From assembly GCF_036898095.1 (NCBI RefSeq), contig NC_090725.1, positions 317,745,826-317,809,825 of the forward strand: a DNA stretch of 64,000 nucleotides, given 5' to 3'. The translations under genes and the position numbers were made by a program. The notes beneath the pieces are model-generated. The model searched no databases, was not told the DNA's origin, and saw only the letters and a list, made by a program, of their open reading frames with translations. This stretch comes from Palaemon carinicauda. Taxonomy: Eukaryota; Arthropoda; Malacostraca; Decapoda; Palaemonidae. Positions 44,155 to 56,525 of the stretch are shown here, one piece after another (position 1 is the stretch's first letter; every line of letters begins with the position of its first letter).

Positions 44155-47100
44155 ATCACAGTATACGAGTCATTCAAAATACCCATTGTTTTAACTATTT
44201 CTAGAAAGAAATATAATTAATAGTTTTTTAGCAAATCAAGTTAGAATCTGAAAGAATATACCAGATATTAAAAAATAACTACTTTTATGGTTTCACTCGT
44301 GTAGAAGTAGTCATTCAAAGTACCACTTGCTCAGAAGATTTCTAGGAAGCAAAAAAAAGGTTAATTACTAATTTTCTCTGGCAAGTTTCAATCAAAATAA
44401 ATACCCTAACCAGATGACTAAAGGGTCTCTCAAAAATAACTCTTTCAAAATCTTTAAGATAACATGCTTTTAAGTTATTTCCCTCCTGCAAAAAAAAACT
44501 GTTATCGCAGTACAGGAAATATAAAACCCCTTCAAAGTACCTATTGTTTCAACCATTTCTATACACTTACCAATGGCAAAAAGTCTTCAGTAATAACTTA
44601 CTTTATAAAGGATTCAAATCCTGCAAAAAAGGTTATGTTATTATATTACAGGAAATACAAGTCCTTCAAAGTACCTACTGTTTCAACAATTCCTATAAAC
44701 CAAGTACCTATTGTTTCAACCATTTCTATACACTTGTCTTGAAAGATAACATACTTATAAATGATTTCCCTCCTGCAAAAGAAGGCTATGTTATTACCGT
44801 ACAGGAAATATAGAAGTCCTTCTAAATACCTTTTGTTTCAACCATTTCTATACACTTACCAGATTACAAAAAGCCTTATAAGATGACATACTTTTAATGA
44901 TTTCCCTCCTGCAAAAAAGGCTGTTATTACAGTACAGGAAATATAAAAGGACTTCAAAGTACCTATTGTTTCAAACATTTCAATACACTTAATCAGATTA
45001 CAAAAAGTCTTAAAAGATAACCTACTTTATAAAAGACCTTCACAGTACCTTTAGTTTGAACCATTTCTATACTCTTACCAGATGACAAATACTTAAAAGA
45101 TAACTTCCTTATGAAATATTTCTCTCCTACAAAAAAGGCTGATATTCCAGTACACGAAATATAAGTCCTTCAAAGTACTTATTGCTCCAGCCATTTCTAT
45201 ACTCTTACTAGATAACAAAGTCTTCAATAATAACTTACTTTTAAATGATTTACATCCTGTAAAATAGGCTATGTTATTACAGAACAAGTAGATATCTTAG
45301 GATAGTCATTCCGGGGGGTTAGAACCCAGTGATACATGACAGTAATTATCTGGTAATATCACTCACAGAAATATTATACAGTAGGAAGCTACCGATAGGG
45401 CCTTCCATTAGGACGACATGGCTATCTCACCCAAAAATATATTTTTCCTACGTCACAATTAGTTTTATACTCTTACCAGATGACAAAGTCTTTAAAGATA
45501 AAGTTTAAATGATTTCCTTCCTGCAAAAACAGGTTATGTCATTACAATCCAGGAAATATAAAGGCCTTCTAAATAACCTTGTTTCAACAATTTCTACTCT
45601 TACCAGAAGTCTTAAAAGATAACCCTTCTAAAATATTTCCCTCCTATAAAAGGCTTTAATTACAGTACACAAAATATAAACCCTTCAAAGTACTTATTGT
45701 TTCAGCCATTTCTATAAACTCTTACCAGATGACAAAAAGTCTTTAATAACACCTTACTTTTAAATGATTCACATCCTGCAAAAGGCTATGTTATTACAGT
45801 ACATGAAATATGTCCTTCAAAAAGTACCTATTGTTTCAACCATTTCTATACACTAACCAGATTAGTCTTGAAAGACAACTTATTTTTTAACAATTTCCTT
45901 CCTGCAAAAGAGGCTATGTTATTACAGTACATGAAATATAAGCCCTTATAAGTACCTTTTGTTTCAATCATTTTTATACACTTACCAGATTAAAAAAAAA
46001 TATATTAAAAGATAGCTTACTATGAAATTATTTACATCCTGCAAAAAAGCTGTTATTACAGTACATGAAATATGTCCTTCAAAACACCTATTGTTTCAAC
46101 CATTTTTGTACACTGACCAGATTATTCATAAAAGAACTTACTTTTAAATAATTTCCCTCCTACAAAAAGGAATGTCAATACAGTACATGAAATATAAGTC
46201 CTTCAAAGTACCTATTGTTTTAATCATTTCTATACACTTACCAGATTACAAAAAATCTTAAAAGATAACATAATTTCAAAGTATTTCCCTCCTGCAAAAG
46301 AAAAAAAAAGGCTATGATATAACAGCATATGGTACATACGTCCTTCAAAGTACCTATTGTTTCAACCATACCTATACACTTTTACCAGATGACAAACCTT
46401 AAAAAATAACATGATTTAAATTGATTTAACTCCTGCAAAAAAGGCTTTGTTATTACAGTAAAGGAAATATAACAGAACCTATTGTTTTAACAATTTCTAA
46501 AAAGCAGATTCAATAGTTTTTCTAGCAAATAGTTTGAATCTGAAATATATCATATGACAGTACTCTAAAAATAACTTCCTCTTAGATTATTTCCATCTTG
46601 CAAAAAAATATTTCAGTAGAATAGAGCTTCCCAAAAAGACAGGCATTAAAAGCAATCATAATCAGTTCTCTTGAGTCCTCCATTCTTGTAGTCTGTTGAT
46701 GCAAACAGCAAACATCAGCTGTTCATATCTTGTTAGATTGTCAACGCATACCTCGAGCCATATTAGGTAATCATATCGACAGCACACTTCCCTGAAATAT
46801 TGATTAAGACCAGTAAATCATTATAAAACAAATCTTAAACCGAACACCATGATTGGATAATAGTTTTTCTACCCAATAGCATGTTATGAAAAACTACCAA
46901 TATACAATAGAAAAAATTCCTATTCCAAAAAATTAACGGTTTTAAATTTTTGCTCCCTGTAAAAATGACAAAGGAAACTTGTCAAAAATAAAAATGAATC
47001 AGAGTAATGAGAAAGAATTCTTGAGCTTGATCCTTCTTGTCTGTTGGTGTAGGCGGCAGTCATCAACCGTTTCTCTCTCTTTGTTGGTAAGTCTTAAACG
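42255..47100 (+). repeat. Tandem repeat domain, ~135-bp units plus longer units
   Basis: From about 44450 to 46500 a diverged unit of about 130-150 bp recurs at least a dozen times. Its landmarks are CCTGCAAAAAAGGCT, TTATTACAGTAC, CTTCAAAGTACCTATTG, TTTCAACCATTTCTATACA and CTTACCAGATTACAAAA. Longer related units flank it, each with AACATCAGCTGTT...GATACCTCAAGCC (about 42445, 43450, 46710). No ORF of significance. A DIRS ITR relic interrupts it at 45295-45460, and a 34-nt A run lies at 44118-44151. Confidence 0.75.
45295..45460. repeat. Decayed DIRS ITR end
   Basis: 45393-45455 (GGAAGCTACCGATAGGGCC, then CCATTAGGACGACATGGC and TATCTCACCCAAAAAT) matches the outer part of the A/B 3' ITR (compare 22545-22610). 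It is flanked on both sides by the 135-bp repeat, so it is an insertion, internally deleted. Confidence 0.65.
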
Positions 47101-48582
47101 GCAAACTTAAGCAATGTTCATTTTGAGTGTTGACAGCAACCACTCCTGGAATATAGCTCAGACAAAAGTTATAAAAAAGCCACTCGATAAACATCAAGAA
47201 ATTTACTTTGGGATCACTTCATTACCAGGTACAAAATTTTCCTGATTGTTCACTCTATTCTACCTTGTACCAAACACAATGCTATTACGTATGATGCCCT
47301 CTCCCTAACCGCACCAGTAATGCAAGGCTTCAAATCAATAACTTTCAACCTTTTCAATTTTTTTTTTTTACCTTCAATATTACTATTTTTAAAAAATTCA
47401 AGAATTCAGGTTCTCATAAACTCTTCTAACATTGAAACCTGTTAAAAACTTTAAAACTCCTATGAATTGTTAAAGATTGCCACACCTCATGACATCCAGT
47501 GAAATTTCTTTTTTAACTTGGGACATATCCTTATACACATTGATTAAAATCAAAATCTCTCTCTATAATATATGGACAGCTCACCCTGGTTACGCTATTG
47601 GATAAACTGTCAATTTAGTGTGGTGAAAAGTAGAGCTGTATCTAAAATACATGGTAGTTTGATAAAATTTTTAACACAACTATATCCAAAAATAATGCAT
47701 GTTAAAATTCACATAATAGCAACAATTTATGAAATAGTTAGAACACAAGTCTTTTCCACTTCTGGTTCAAAGGATTATTATCAAGTTTTTACATATCCAC
47801 TGAATTAAGGGAAATTAAAGGACTTTTTTTCCCTAAAGATAAAATTACTGCAAACTACCATTTTCATTCTATCACATAAAAGTATCTGGTTACAATTAAT
47901 ATCACTTTTAACATATAATGGCATATCGGAGTTTAAAGGTTTCATACTTGCTGGCAATGCACAATAATTTTAGTACTGTATTTAGCTTTGTGGGGGCTTC
48001 ATCAAAATAATTAAGATATCAGTTCCGACAATGTTTTTGTGCAACTTGCTTCACTTTTTGATGGACTGAAAAAGGTATAATGTCATAGTAAATCAATCAA
48101 ATTTTACTGAACAGCACCTGTATGGAGTTGAAACGCAAGCGAAACTGCAGTTGTTACCAAAATTAGTCTTTCTACCCAATTAAATATCTTTTTGCAGAAT
48201 GAAAATTTAGGGATCGCATAATATGCAAGATTGCAAGTTACTAAAGCATACGGTATTACTGAAATGAACTTATTTCAGGCTCCAAAAAATTATTACAAGA
48301 CAAATATTAAATCATATTGTACTCAGAAAGCAGCGATAAAAAAGGAGTCTGTGACATTAGAATATTCACGAATCAGCGATGGACTGAGGGAGTGATCTGT
48401 GAACCATATAATGGCAAAGAATTACTGGACCTATTTCATGCCCAAATTATTTAGAAGGATCCAACTTTCAGATTTTACCATAAACACTAAGTGATCACAC
48501 TGCACTGCAAATAAATTGTAAGGGAACAAGCACTGTCTAGAAGCCGTTGGACATCACTATCTAAGCTATAACACCATCTGGA
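47101..48582. other. Intergenic stretch, nothing recognised
   Basis: A 78-codon ORF at 47572-47808 has no recognisable domain and no support as a gene. Confidence 0.5.
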
Positions 48583-48735
48583 AAAGCAGGATGCTAGAAG
48601 CCCAAGGGTTACAACAAAAATAGCAGTGAGGAAAGAAAATAAGGAAACAATGTGTCTGTGTATACCCTCAATTAAAAGAATTCTAACCCAAGACAGTGGA
48701 AGACCACTGTACAAAGGCTATGGTTATCCGACTTC
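48583..48735 (+). repeat. Dispersed repeat, copy 2 (fragment)
   Basis: Shares GGAAAAGCAGGATGCTA, AGCCCAAGGG and the AACCCAAGACAGTGGAAGAC segment with 23262-23990, lacking the ATT run. Confidence 0.65.
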
Positions 48736-49134
48736 AGTGTTCTAGAAAACCCTGTTATAGCTAAATCTCTTTTTCCTTAGTGGTTTCTAACCAACTAAAA
48801 TTAATCCTTTCTACTACGCAACCCAAACAACCCTTACTGATCTGAGCACTGGTTCATATCCTTCCTCACCAAAATTCAAGCTAAATATTTAGGTTCCTAC
48901 CAAAACAGAGAAAAAAAAAATTACATGTCTATGTTGTCCTCTCATTGAGTTTATGTTGGACTTGGCCGAACCAACCTTCGGTTTAGCATAAGAGCATTAC
49001 AAATAGAAAAACAATATATTCATCAAGCTATTATACTGTAGTTGGTACCCGAATACCACAAATCAGGTCTATTTGGTACCCAAATAATTACAAATCAAGT
49101 CTTTAAAGCAATTTTGATACATAATTAAATATGA
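48736..49134. other. Intergenic stretch, nothing recognised
   Basis: No feature supported. Confidence 0.45.
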
Positions 49135-50649
49135 TTCAAATTATGTAATCTTTACAGTAACTAGAGCGCTTAAGAGTTCAGATATAAATTTCCATGTTAT
49201 CCGTTTCATCCAAATTCCAGTCATGTCACTGATAGTACCATTTCTCAATGCAAAGTTTTTGAAGATCATTCAGAAAATTAGCCACCTCCTCATGGTCAAA
49301 TTCTCAAGTTCAAAATTTTTTAGCACAAATCACTATTTCAACTTGAAACTGCCTTTGCTGGGTTCAATAGGCAACTGCGAGATATAGCATCCTGGCTGGT
49401 GAACACCTATGGATTATCTTAAATGAAATGGTGTAGTAAACTTGGGTTTTTCTCTAATGAACTTCCCGTCAATGGTGATTCCCTTTCAGAACTGGTCATT
49501 GACAATACAAAAATTGACTTATTTACCTTAATCGTGGCTTTTCCTTAGCCTTCGCATTTTATCTATGTAATTAACAGTAGCCTTGTTCACGCAAAGTCAT
49601 TAACCTTCTCATTAGCACAACCTTCAGAAATTGAAGCCGCTCTCTTCGGGGTCATAATGTTTAATGAAGGCAGAGCAATACTGAGATCCACGATTCCTGA
49701 AACTGAACCCAAATCCTTTTCCATCCACACACCAACAACTCTAGTTATTACTGCTTAATACCCCTCATTACCAGTAATCCATCAAAATTACTGGTGCCGA
49801 AACTCGCAAACTATCGTTCTACCCAACACCAACTATATTAATCACTATTTAAAACCCAATTATACAATTAACCCTATGGGATCAGTCTTCCAAAACAACC
49901 AAAATCTCCTTTCAAACGCATCACAATACTTTAGTGGTTTCTGGAACTCAAAACATCTTTCCTACCACAACACCAACCATTACTGATCACTGGTTTATAG
50001 CCATTGATACCATTAATCCTTTGGGATCATTAGTTCTAACCCTTCTTGAATACCTCTACTATTTAAGTCTCCATTTGCCCGACTCATCTATGTTGGCCTC
50101 AGTGCGTCTCCATTGGCTTCAGCGAGGGTTATTGTTGGGTTTGATAAACAATACAGGTCACTTCTGTGTTGGTATTTATACATTTAAGCGTTGGTATCCA
50201 GTCACCTCGGTGTAGGTATCTGGTAGCATATGCCTTATACCATCCCACACTAGAAATCCTTTGGGATAACTGGATGCTGACCCAACCCAAACATCTTTTC
50301 CTATAACAAACAACCCTAGTGGTCACTGGTTTATACCCATATGCACCAGTAATCCAATGGCATCACTGGTTGCTGACCCAACTGAAGACACTTTCCTATC
50401 CCCACCAACAACCCTAGTGATCTAACCACTGGTTCGCACCCTTCCTCACAAAAAAAAAAAAATTTAAGAGCTCAAAAGTTCCTATCCAATTCAAAATCTT
50501 TCCAACATTTCTTCCTGTTCCCGTATCCAGTTTCTAACCGAAACCAGATATTTTCCTATCACCACCTTCAACCTTAGTGATTACGGGTTTACACCCATCT
50601 TCACCAGTAATCCATTGAGATCACTGGTTTCTAACCCAACCAAAACACA

Positions 50650-51095
50650 GTTTTCTGGGCTCAACCTGTGCCGCTCCGTGAAATGCTCCTTTAGCATCAT
50701 TTCTAAGGTATATAACTGCTATATATTACCAGAGAAAAAGTTGCATAGGAATGCGAGGGATTAACCCAGCGTGCTCACCTATATTAGGTGTCGGTATATA
50801 GTAACTGGGGCGTGAAAACCACTATCAGAGGTCTCGTGCCATTTAGATATCTCCTCTTCAAATATCCTCGTTACGAGGTGCCGTTCTACATACATCCACT
50901 ACTGATTGCTACTACCACTACCTCCACCCACGCCAACATCTTCACTGCTTTCATAGCATCTCTGCTGTTTACTCACACGTTATTTTGCTCTGTGATTTCG
51001 GTTTTTTGAGTGCTTTTCTGCGCAAGATGTCGGTTCAAGATTCGGCATCCAAGTTAAGTACTAAGAACTGAGTTTTTAAGTTCTGGAAGTAGCAT
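50650..51095 (+). repeat. Solo DIRS 5' ITR-like segment
   Basis: Starts TTTTCTGGGCTCAACC and aligns through TTCTAAGGTATATAACTGC and TACCAGAGAAA with the start of the A/B 5' ITR. It ends with an ATG ORF at 51027-51071 (MSVQDSASKLSTKN) resembling the small ORF in A and B. It is not followed by a DIRS body. Confidence 0.5.
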
Positions 51096-51487
51096 TTCCA
51101 ACATTTCTCCCTGTTCCCGTATCCAATAGCCTCAGCTCCCATCAACGTTGGCCTCGGTGACGGTCTCCGTTGGCTTTGGTAACCATTATTGGTCCCTTGT
51201 ACATCTGTATCCATACGTTTTAGCGTCTGTATCCAGTTACCTCAATCTCGGTATCTAGTAGCTCAAACTATCTATCATCACACACCACCAACCTTGCTTG
51301 CTAACCCAACCCAAAAGACCCTTTCCTATTTTAACCATAACCTTTATTAACAACTGATTTATACATATCTACACCAGAGTGAAATCACTGGTTGCTAAAA
51401 ATAAAAATCAGATATTTTCCTACCCACCCTACCCACCCCAAAACACCAGAGTGATTACTGGTTTATACCCACCTACACATTAATCTT

Positions 51488-52010
51488 TTGGGATCACTGG
51501 TTACTAACCCAACCATAGACCATATCCTATCCCCATCAAACAAATTAATGATTTACTTTATACCCATCTTCACCAGTAATCCATTGGGATCACGGATTGT
51601 TAATTTAAACCAAAGACCTTTTCCTATCCCAACCAACAACCATAAAGATCACTGGTTTATTCCAATCTACACCAGTAATCCTTTGGGATCAGTGGTTTCT
51701 AACCCAAACCATATACCCTTTACTATCGCCACAAATGACCAATGGTTTAAACCCAGCTCCACCAGTAATACATTGGGATCAACGATTGTTAATCTAAATC
51801 AAAAACCCTTTCATATCCCATCCAGCAAACCTAATGAAACCTGGTTTATACCCATCTACACCAATATTTCATTGGGATCATTGATTGTTAACCTAAACCA
51901 AATACCCTTTCCTATTCCAACCAACAATCTTAATGATCACTGGCCTATACCCATCTACACAAATAATCCATTTGGATCACTGATTGCTAACCCAACACAA
52001 TGATCCTTTC
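51488..52010 (+). repeat. Degenerate 99-bp repeats, outer block
   Basis: About five diverged units (…TATACCCATCTACACCAGTAA..CCATTGGGATCA…) with indels and many substitutions, clearly related to the uniform array at 53882. The frame stays open for 171 codons, an effect of the unit length rather than evidence of a gene. Confidence 0.8.
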
Positions 52011-53559
52011 CTACACCACACAAACAACATTAGTGATCTGATCACTGGTTCAAACCCTTCCTCACCATAATGTTTATGAACTCAATAGTTCCTATCCAAT
52101 CACAAAAACCTTTCCAACATAACACACTCAAAGTTGCAAACGTCTATTTGTTGGAATTGGGTAATTAACATTTACATGAAGCATAAGAAAATAAAATTAA
52201 TGTATGTACTGTTGGTACCTGAAAAAAAAATAAAAATAAAATCTATATTACCTTAATATCAAGCTATAAATATAAGACTTGAATCAATTACATTATCTTT
52301 ACAGTAGGTACAGTATGTACAAAAATTCAGAAAGAAATTTCCATTAACTTACCCGTTTCATCCATACTCTAGATATGTCACTGTCTGTACCCTTCCTCAA
52401 AGATCAGTTTTTTGAGGATTGTCTTGAAAACTATCTGCTGACTAGTTTCAACTTTTTCAGCACAAAACAACTGTTCAAACTTGTTACATATGCCTTTCTG
52501 GCTGCAGGAAGCATCTACGCGGATGCAGCATCTTGGCTGGAGAACAGATAAGGATATCTACCAAGAAATGGTGGAACGAAGACCTGGCTTATTAATTAAT
52601 GGAATTCCAGTCGATAGAGATTCCCTTGAGGTACTAGTCACTGACCAACATAAAAATAGGATTATCAATCTTGATTGTGCACTATTCCCTCGCTTTCACA
52701 CTGCATAGAGCATCATAAAATATCCACAAAAGCAACAATCTTTACCACTTTTTTTAAGTTATTCACACAAAAGAGTAACCAAGGAAGCAACAATCTTCAC
52801 CACATTCTTTTCTTTGTAATTCACAAACACTAGTAACCATGGAAGCGACTATCTTCACCATATTCTGTAGTTCACACAATAATAACCCCAGTTAATCAAA
52901 GTCTTCACAATTTTTCTATGTAATTCATACACAATAGTAACCACAAAAGTAATTCTTTATCACCTTCTTTCCTATATGATTCACAGTACACTTGTTCGAG
53001 GCGACGTGTTAAAAGGCCACATAATTTCCTGCTTCCTTGAAATAATTAGGGACTTTCATCATCTCAAGTCAAGGCGTTTCTTTGTTCAGCACAACCGTCG
53101 CAGTTGAAGAGGCTCTTTTATGGGTCATGATGCTTAATTGAGAAGCATTATGCTGATCAATGATTTCTGAAAATATACAAATCTCTTTTCTACCCAATGA
53201 CAACCACCCTACTTGTCAGTCAAGATCTATCAACACATGTAATCAATTAGTATCAATGGTTCTTAAAAACCCTCCCACACCACTACCTTTATTCGTAGCT
53301 AACCCTTTACTATACTAGTCTACATTTCCCCTGTTCCCGTATCCAATGGCCTCTGCTCCCATTAACGTTGGCCTCGGTGCCGGTCTCCGTTGGCCTCAGC
53401 GCTGGTCTCCGTTGGCTTTGGTAACCGTTACCAGTCACTACTGCGTCGGTATCCATACACTTCAGCATCGGTATCCTGTCACCTCAGTCTCGGTATCTGG
53501 TAGCGTTAGCCTTATACCATCCCACACCAATAATCCTGCTTGCTAACCATACCTAAAGA

Positions 53560-56000
53560 CCCTTTCCTATCCCAACCAGAACCCTTAATAATCACTGGTT
53601 TATACACATCTACACCAGCGATATCACTGGTTGCTAACCAAAACCAGACATTTTCCAGCAGAGCAAAACAGCCCTAGTGGTTACTGGTTTATACGACACC
53701 AGTAATCTTTTTGGATCATTGGTTGCTAACACAACCATAGACCATTTCCTATCCCCATCAACCATTTCTTTGATTAGTTATTATAACCATCTACACCAGT
53801 ATTCAATGAAATCACTGGTTTCAAAGACAAACCAGCAACCATAATGATCACTGCTTTATACCCCTCTACACCAGTAATCCATTGGGATCACTGATTGCTA
53901 ACCTAAACCAAGGACCCTTTCCTATCCCAACCAACAATCATAATGACCAATGGTTTATACCCCTCTACACCAGTAATCCATTGGAATCACTGATTGCTAA
54001 CCTAAACCAAGGACCCTTTCCTATCCCAACCAACAATCATAATGACCAATGGTTTATACCCCTCTACACCAGTAATCCATTGAGATCACTGATTGCTAAC
54101 CTAAACCAAGGACCCTTTCCTATCCCAACCAACAATCATAATGACCAATGGTTTATACCCCTCTACACCAGTAATCCATTGGGATCACTGATTGTTAACC
54201 TAAACCATGGACCCTTTCCTATCCCAACCAACAATCATAATGACCAATGGTTTATACCCCTCTACACCAGTAATCCATTGGGATCACTGATTGCTAACCT
54301 AAACCAAGGACCCTTTCCTATCCCAACCAACAATCATAATGACCAATGGTTTATACCCCTCTACACCAGTAATCCATTGGGATCACTGATTGCTAACCTA
54401 AACCAAGGACCCTTTCCTATCCCAACCAACAATCATAATGACCAATGGTTTATACCCCTCTACACCAGTAATCCATTGGGATCACTGATTGCTAACCTAA
54501 ACCAAGGACCCTTTCCTATCCCAACCAACAATCATAATGACCAATGGTTTATACCCCTCTACACCAGTAATCCATTGGAATCACTGATTGCTAACCTAAA
54601 CCAAGGACCCTTTCCTATCCCAACCAACAATCATAATGACCAATGGTTTATACCCCTCTACACCAGTAATCCATTGGGATCACTGATTGCTAACCTAAAC
54701 CAAGGACCCTTTCCTATCCCAACCAACAATCATAATGACCAATGGTTTATACCCCTCTACACCAGTAATCCATTGGGATCACTGATTGCTAACCTAAACC
54801 AAGGACCCTTTCCTATCCCAACCAACAATCATAATGACCAATGGTTTATACCCCTCTACACCAGTAATCCATTGGGATCACTGATTGCTAACCTAAACCA
54901 TGGACCCTTTCCTATCCCAACCAACAATCATAATGACCAATGGTTTATACCCCTCTACACCAGTAATCCATTGGGATCACTGATTGCTAACCTAAACCAT
55001 GGACCCTTTCCTATCCCAACCAACAATCATAATGACCAATGGTTTATACCCCTCTACACCAGTAATCCATTGGGATCACTGATTGTTAACCTAAACCATG
55101 GACCCTTTCCTATCCCAACCAACAATCATAATGACCAATGGTTTATACCCCTCTACACCAGTAATCCATTGGGATCACTGATTGTTAACCTAAACCATGG
55201 ACCCTTTCCTATCCCAACCAACAATCATAATGACCAATGGTTTATACCCCTCTACACCAGTAATCCATTGGGATCACTGATTGTTAACCTAAACCATGGA
55301 CCCTTTCCTATCCCAACCAACAATCATAATGACCAATGGTTTATACCCCTCTACACCAGTAATCCATTGGGATCACTGATTGTTAACCTAAACCATGGAC
55401 CCTTTCCTATCCCAACCAACAATCATAATGACCAATGGTTTATACCCCTCTACACCAGTAATCCATTGGGATCACTGATTGTTAACCTAAACCATGGACC
55501 CTTTCCTATCCCAACCAACAATCATAATGACCAATGGTTTATACCCCTCTACACCAGTAATCCATTGGGATCACTGATTGTTAACCTAAACCATGGACCC
55601 TTTCCTATCCCAACCAACAATCATAATGACCAATGGTTTATACCCCTCTACACCAGTAATCCATTGGGATCACTGATTGTTAACCTAAACCATGGACCCT
55701 TTCCTATCCCAACCAACAATCATAATGACCAATGGTTTATACCCCTCTACACCAGTAATCCATTGGGATCACTGATTGTTAACCTAAACCATGGACCCTT
55801 TCCTATCCCAACCAACAATCATAATGACCAATGGTTTATACCCCTCTACACCAGTAATCCATTGGGATCACTGATTGCTAACCTAAACCATGGACCCTTT
55901 CCTATCCCAACCAACAATCATAATGATCAATGGTTTATACCCCTCTACACCAGTAATCCATTGGGATCACTGATTGTTAACCTAAACCATGGACCCTTTC
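53560..56000 (+). repeat. 99-bp satellite array, 22 uniform units plus decayed edge
   Basis: From 53882 the unit recurs with no indel: the G[CT]TAAC site falls at 53897 and at every 99 bp to 55976, exactly 21 intervals. Variants cluster. Early units read CAAGGACCC, later ones CATGGACCC, and eight consecutive units from 55085 carry GTTAAC. To the left (53560-53881) units become irregular. The unit has no stop in one plus frame, so a long ORF of 33-residue repeats appears, but it is interpreted as non-coding. The array runs into the assembly gap. Confidence 0.9.
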
Positions 56001-56500
56001 NNNNNNNNNNNNNNNNNNNNNNNNNNNNNNNNNNNNNNNNNNNNNNNNNNNNNNNNNNNNNNNNNNNNNNNNNNNNNNNNNNNNNNNNNNNNNNNNNNNN
56101 NNNNNNNNNNNNNNNNNNNNNNNNNNNNNNNNNNNNNNNNNNNNNNNNNNNNNNNNNNNNNNNNNNNNNNNNNNNNNNNNNNNNNNNNNNNNNNNNNNNN
56201 NNNNNNNNNNNNNNNNNNNNNNNNNNNNNNNNNNNNNNNNNNNNNNNNNNNNNNNNNNNNNNNNNNNNNNNNNNNNNNNNNNNNNNNNNNNNNNNNNNNN
56301 NNNNNNNNNNNNNNNNNNNNNNNNNNNNNNNNNNNNNNNNNNNNNNNNNNNNNNNNNNNNNNNNNNNNNNNNNNNNNNNNNNNNNNNNNNNNNNNNNNNN
56401 NNNNNNNNNNNNNNNNNNNNNNNNNNNNNNNNNNNNNNNNNNNNNNNNNNNNNNNNNNNNNNNNNNNNNNNNNNNNNNNNNNNNNNNNNNNNNNNNNNNN
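56001..56500. other. Assembly gap, 500 N
   Basis: Exactly 500 N, a conventional placeholder of unknown true length, lying between the 99-bp array and an AG run. The array size is therefore unknown. Confidence 0.97.
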
Positions 56501-56525
56501 AGAGAGAGAGAGAGAGAGAGAGAGA
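56501..56525. repeat. AG microsatellite at gap edge
   Basis: (AG)n directly after the gap; more may lie in the gap. Confidence 0.9.

Larger units (their letters stand above)
49135..53535. repeat. Ancient segmental duplication with 99-bp repeat relics
   Basis: 49135-50260 and 52284-53530 align in order through landmarks ATCTTTACAGTA, CCGTTTCATCCA, TTTAGCACAAA/TTCAGCACAAA, GATTCCCTT and a block with GTTGGCCTC...TCTCCGTTGGC...GGTATCTGGTAGC. That last block also occurs at 51120-51290, so it is present three times (about 50090, 51140, 53365). Degenerate copies of the 99-bp repeat lie between the blocks. The copies are diverged and gapped, so edges are approximate. A 75-codon ORF at 52481-52708 lies in one copy and is interrupted in the other. 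Confidence 0.6.

Noticed and set aside
47572..47808. 78-codon ORF as a host gene
   Set aside because: No domain, no splice or codon signal; length expected by chance in AT-rich DNA.
52481..52708. 75-codon ORF as a host exon
   Set aside because: It lies in a segmental repeat whose other copy is interrupted by a stop, and no domain is recognised.
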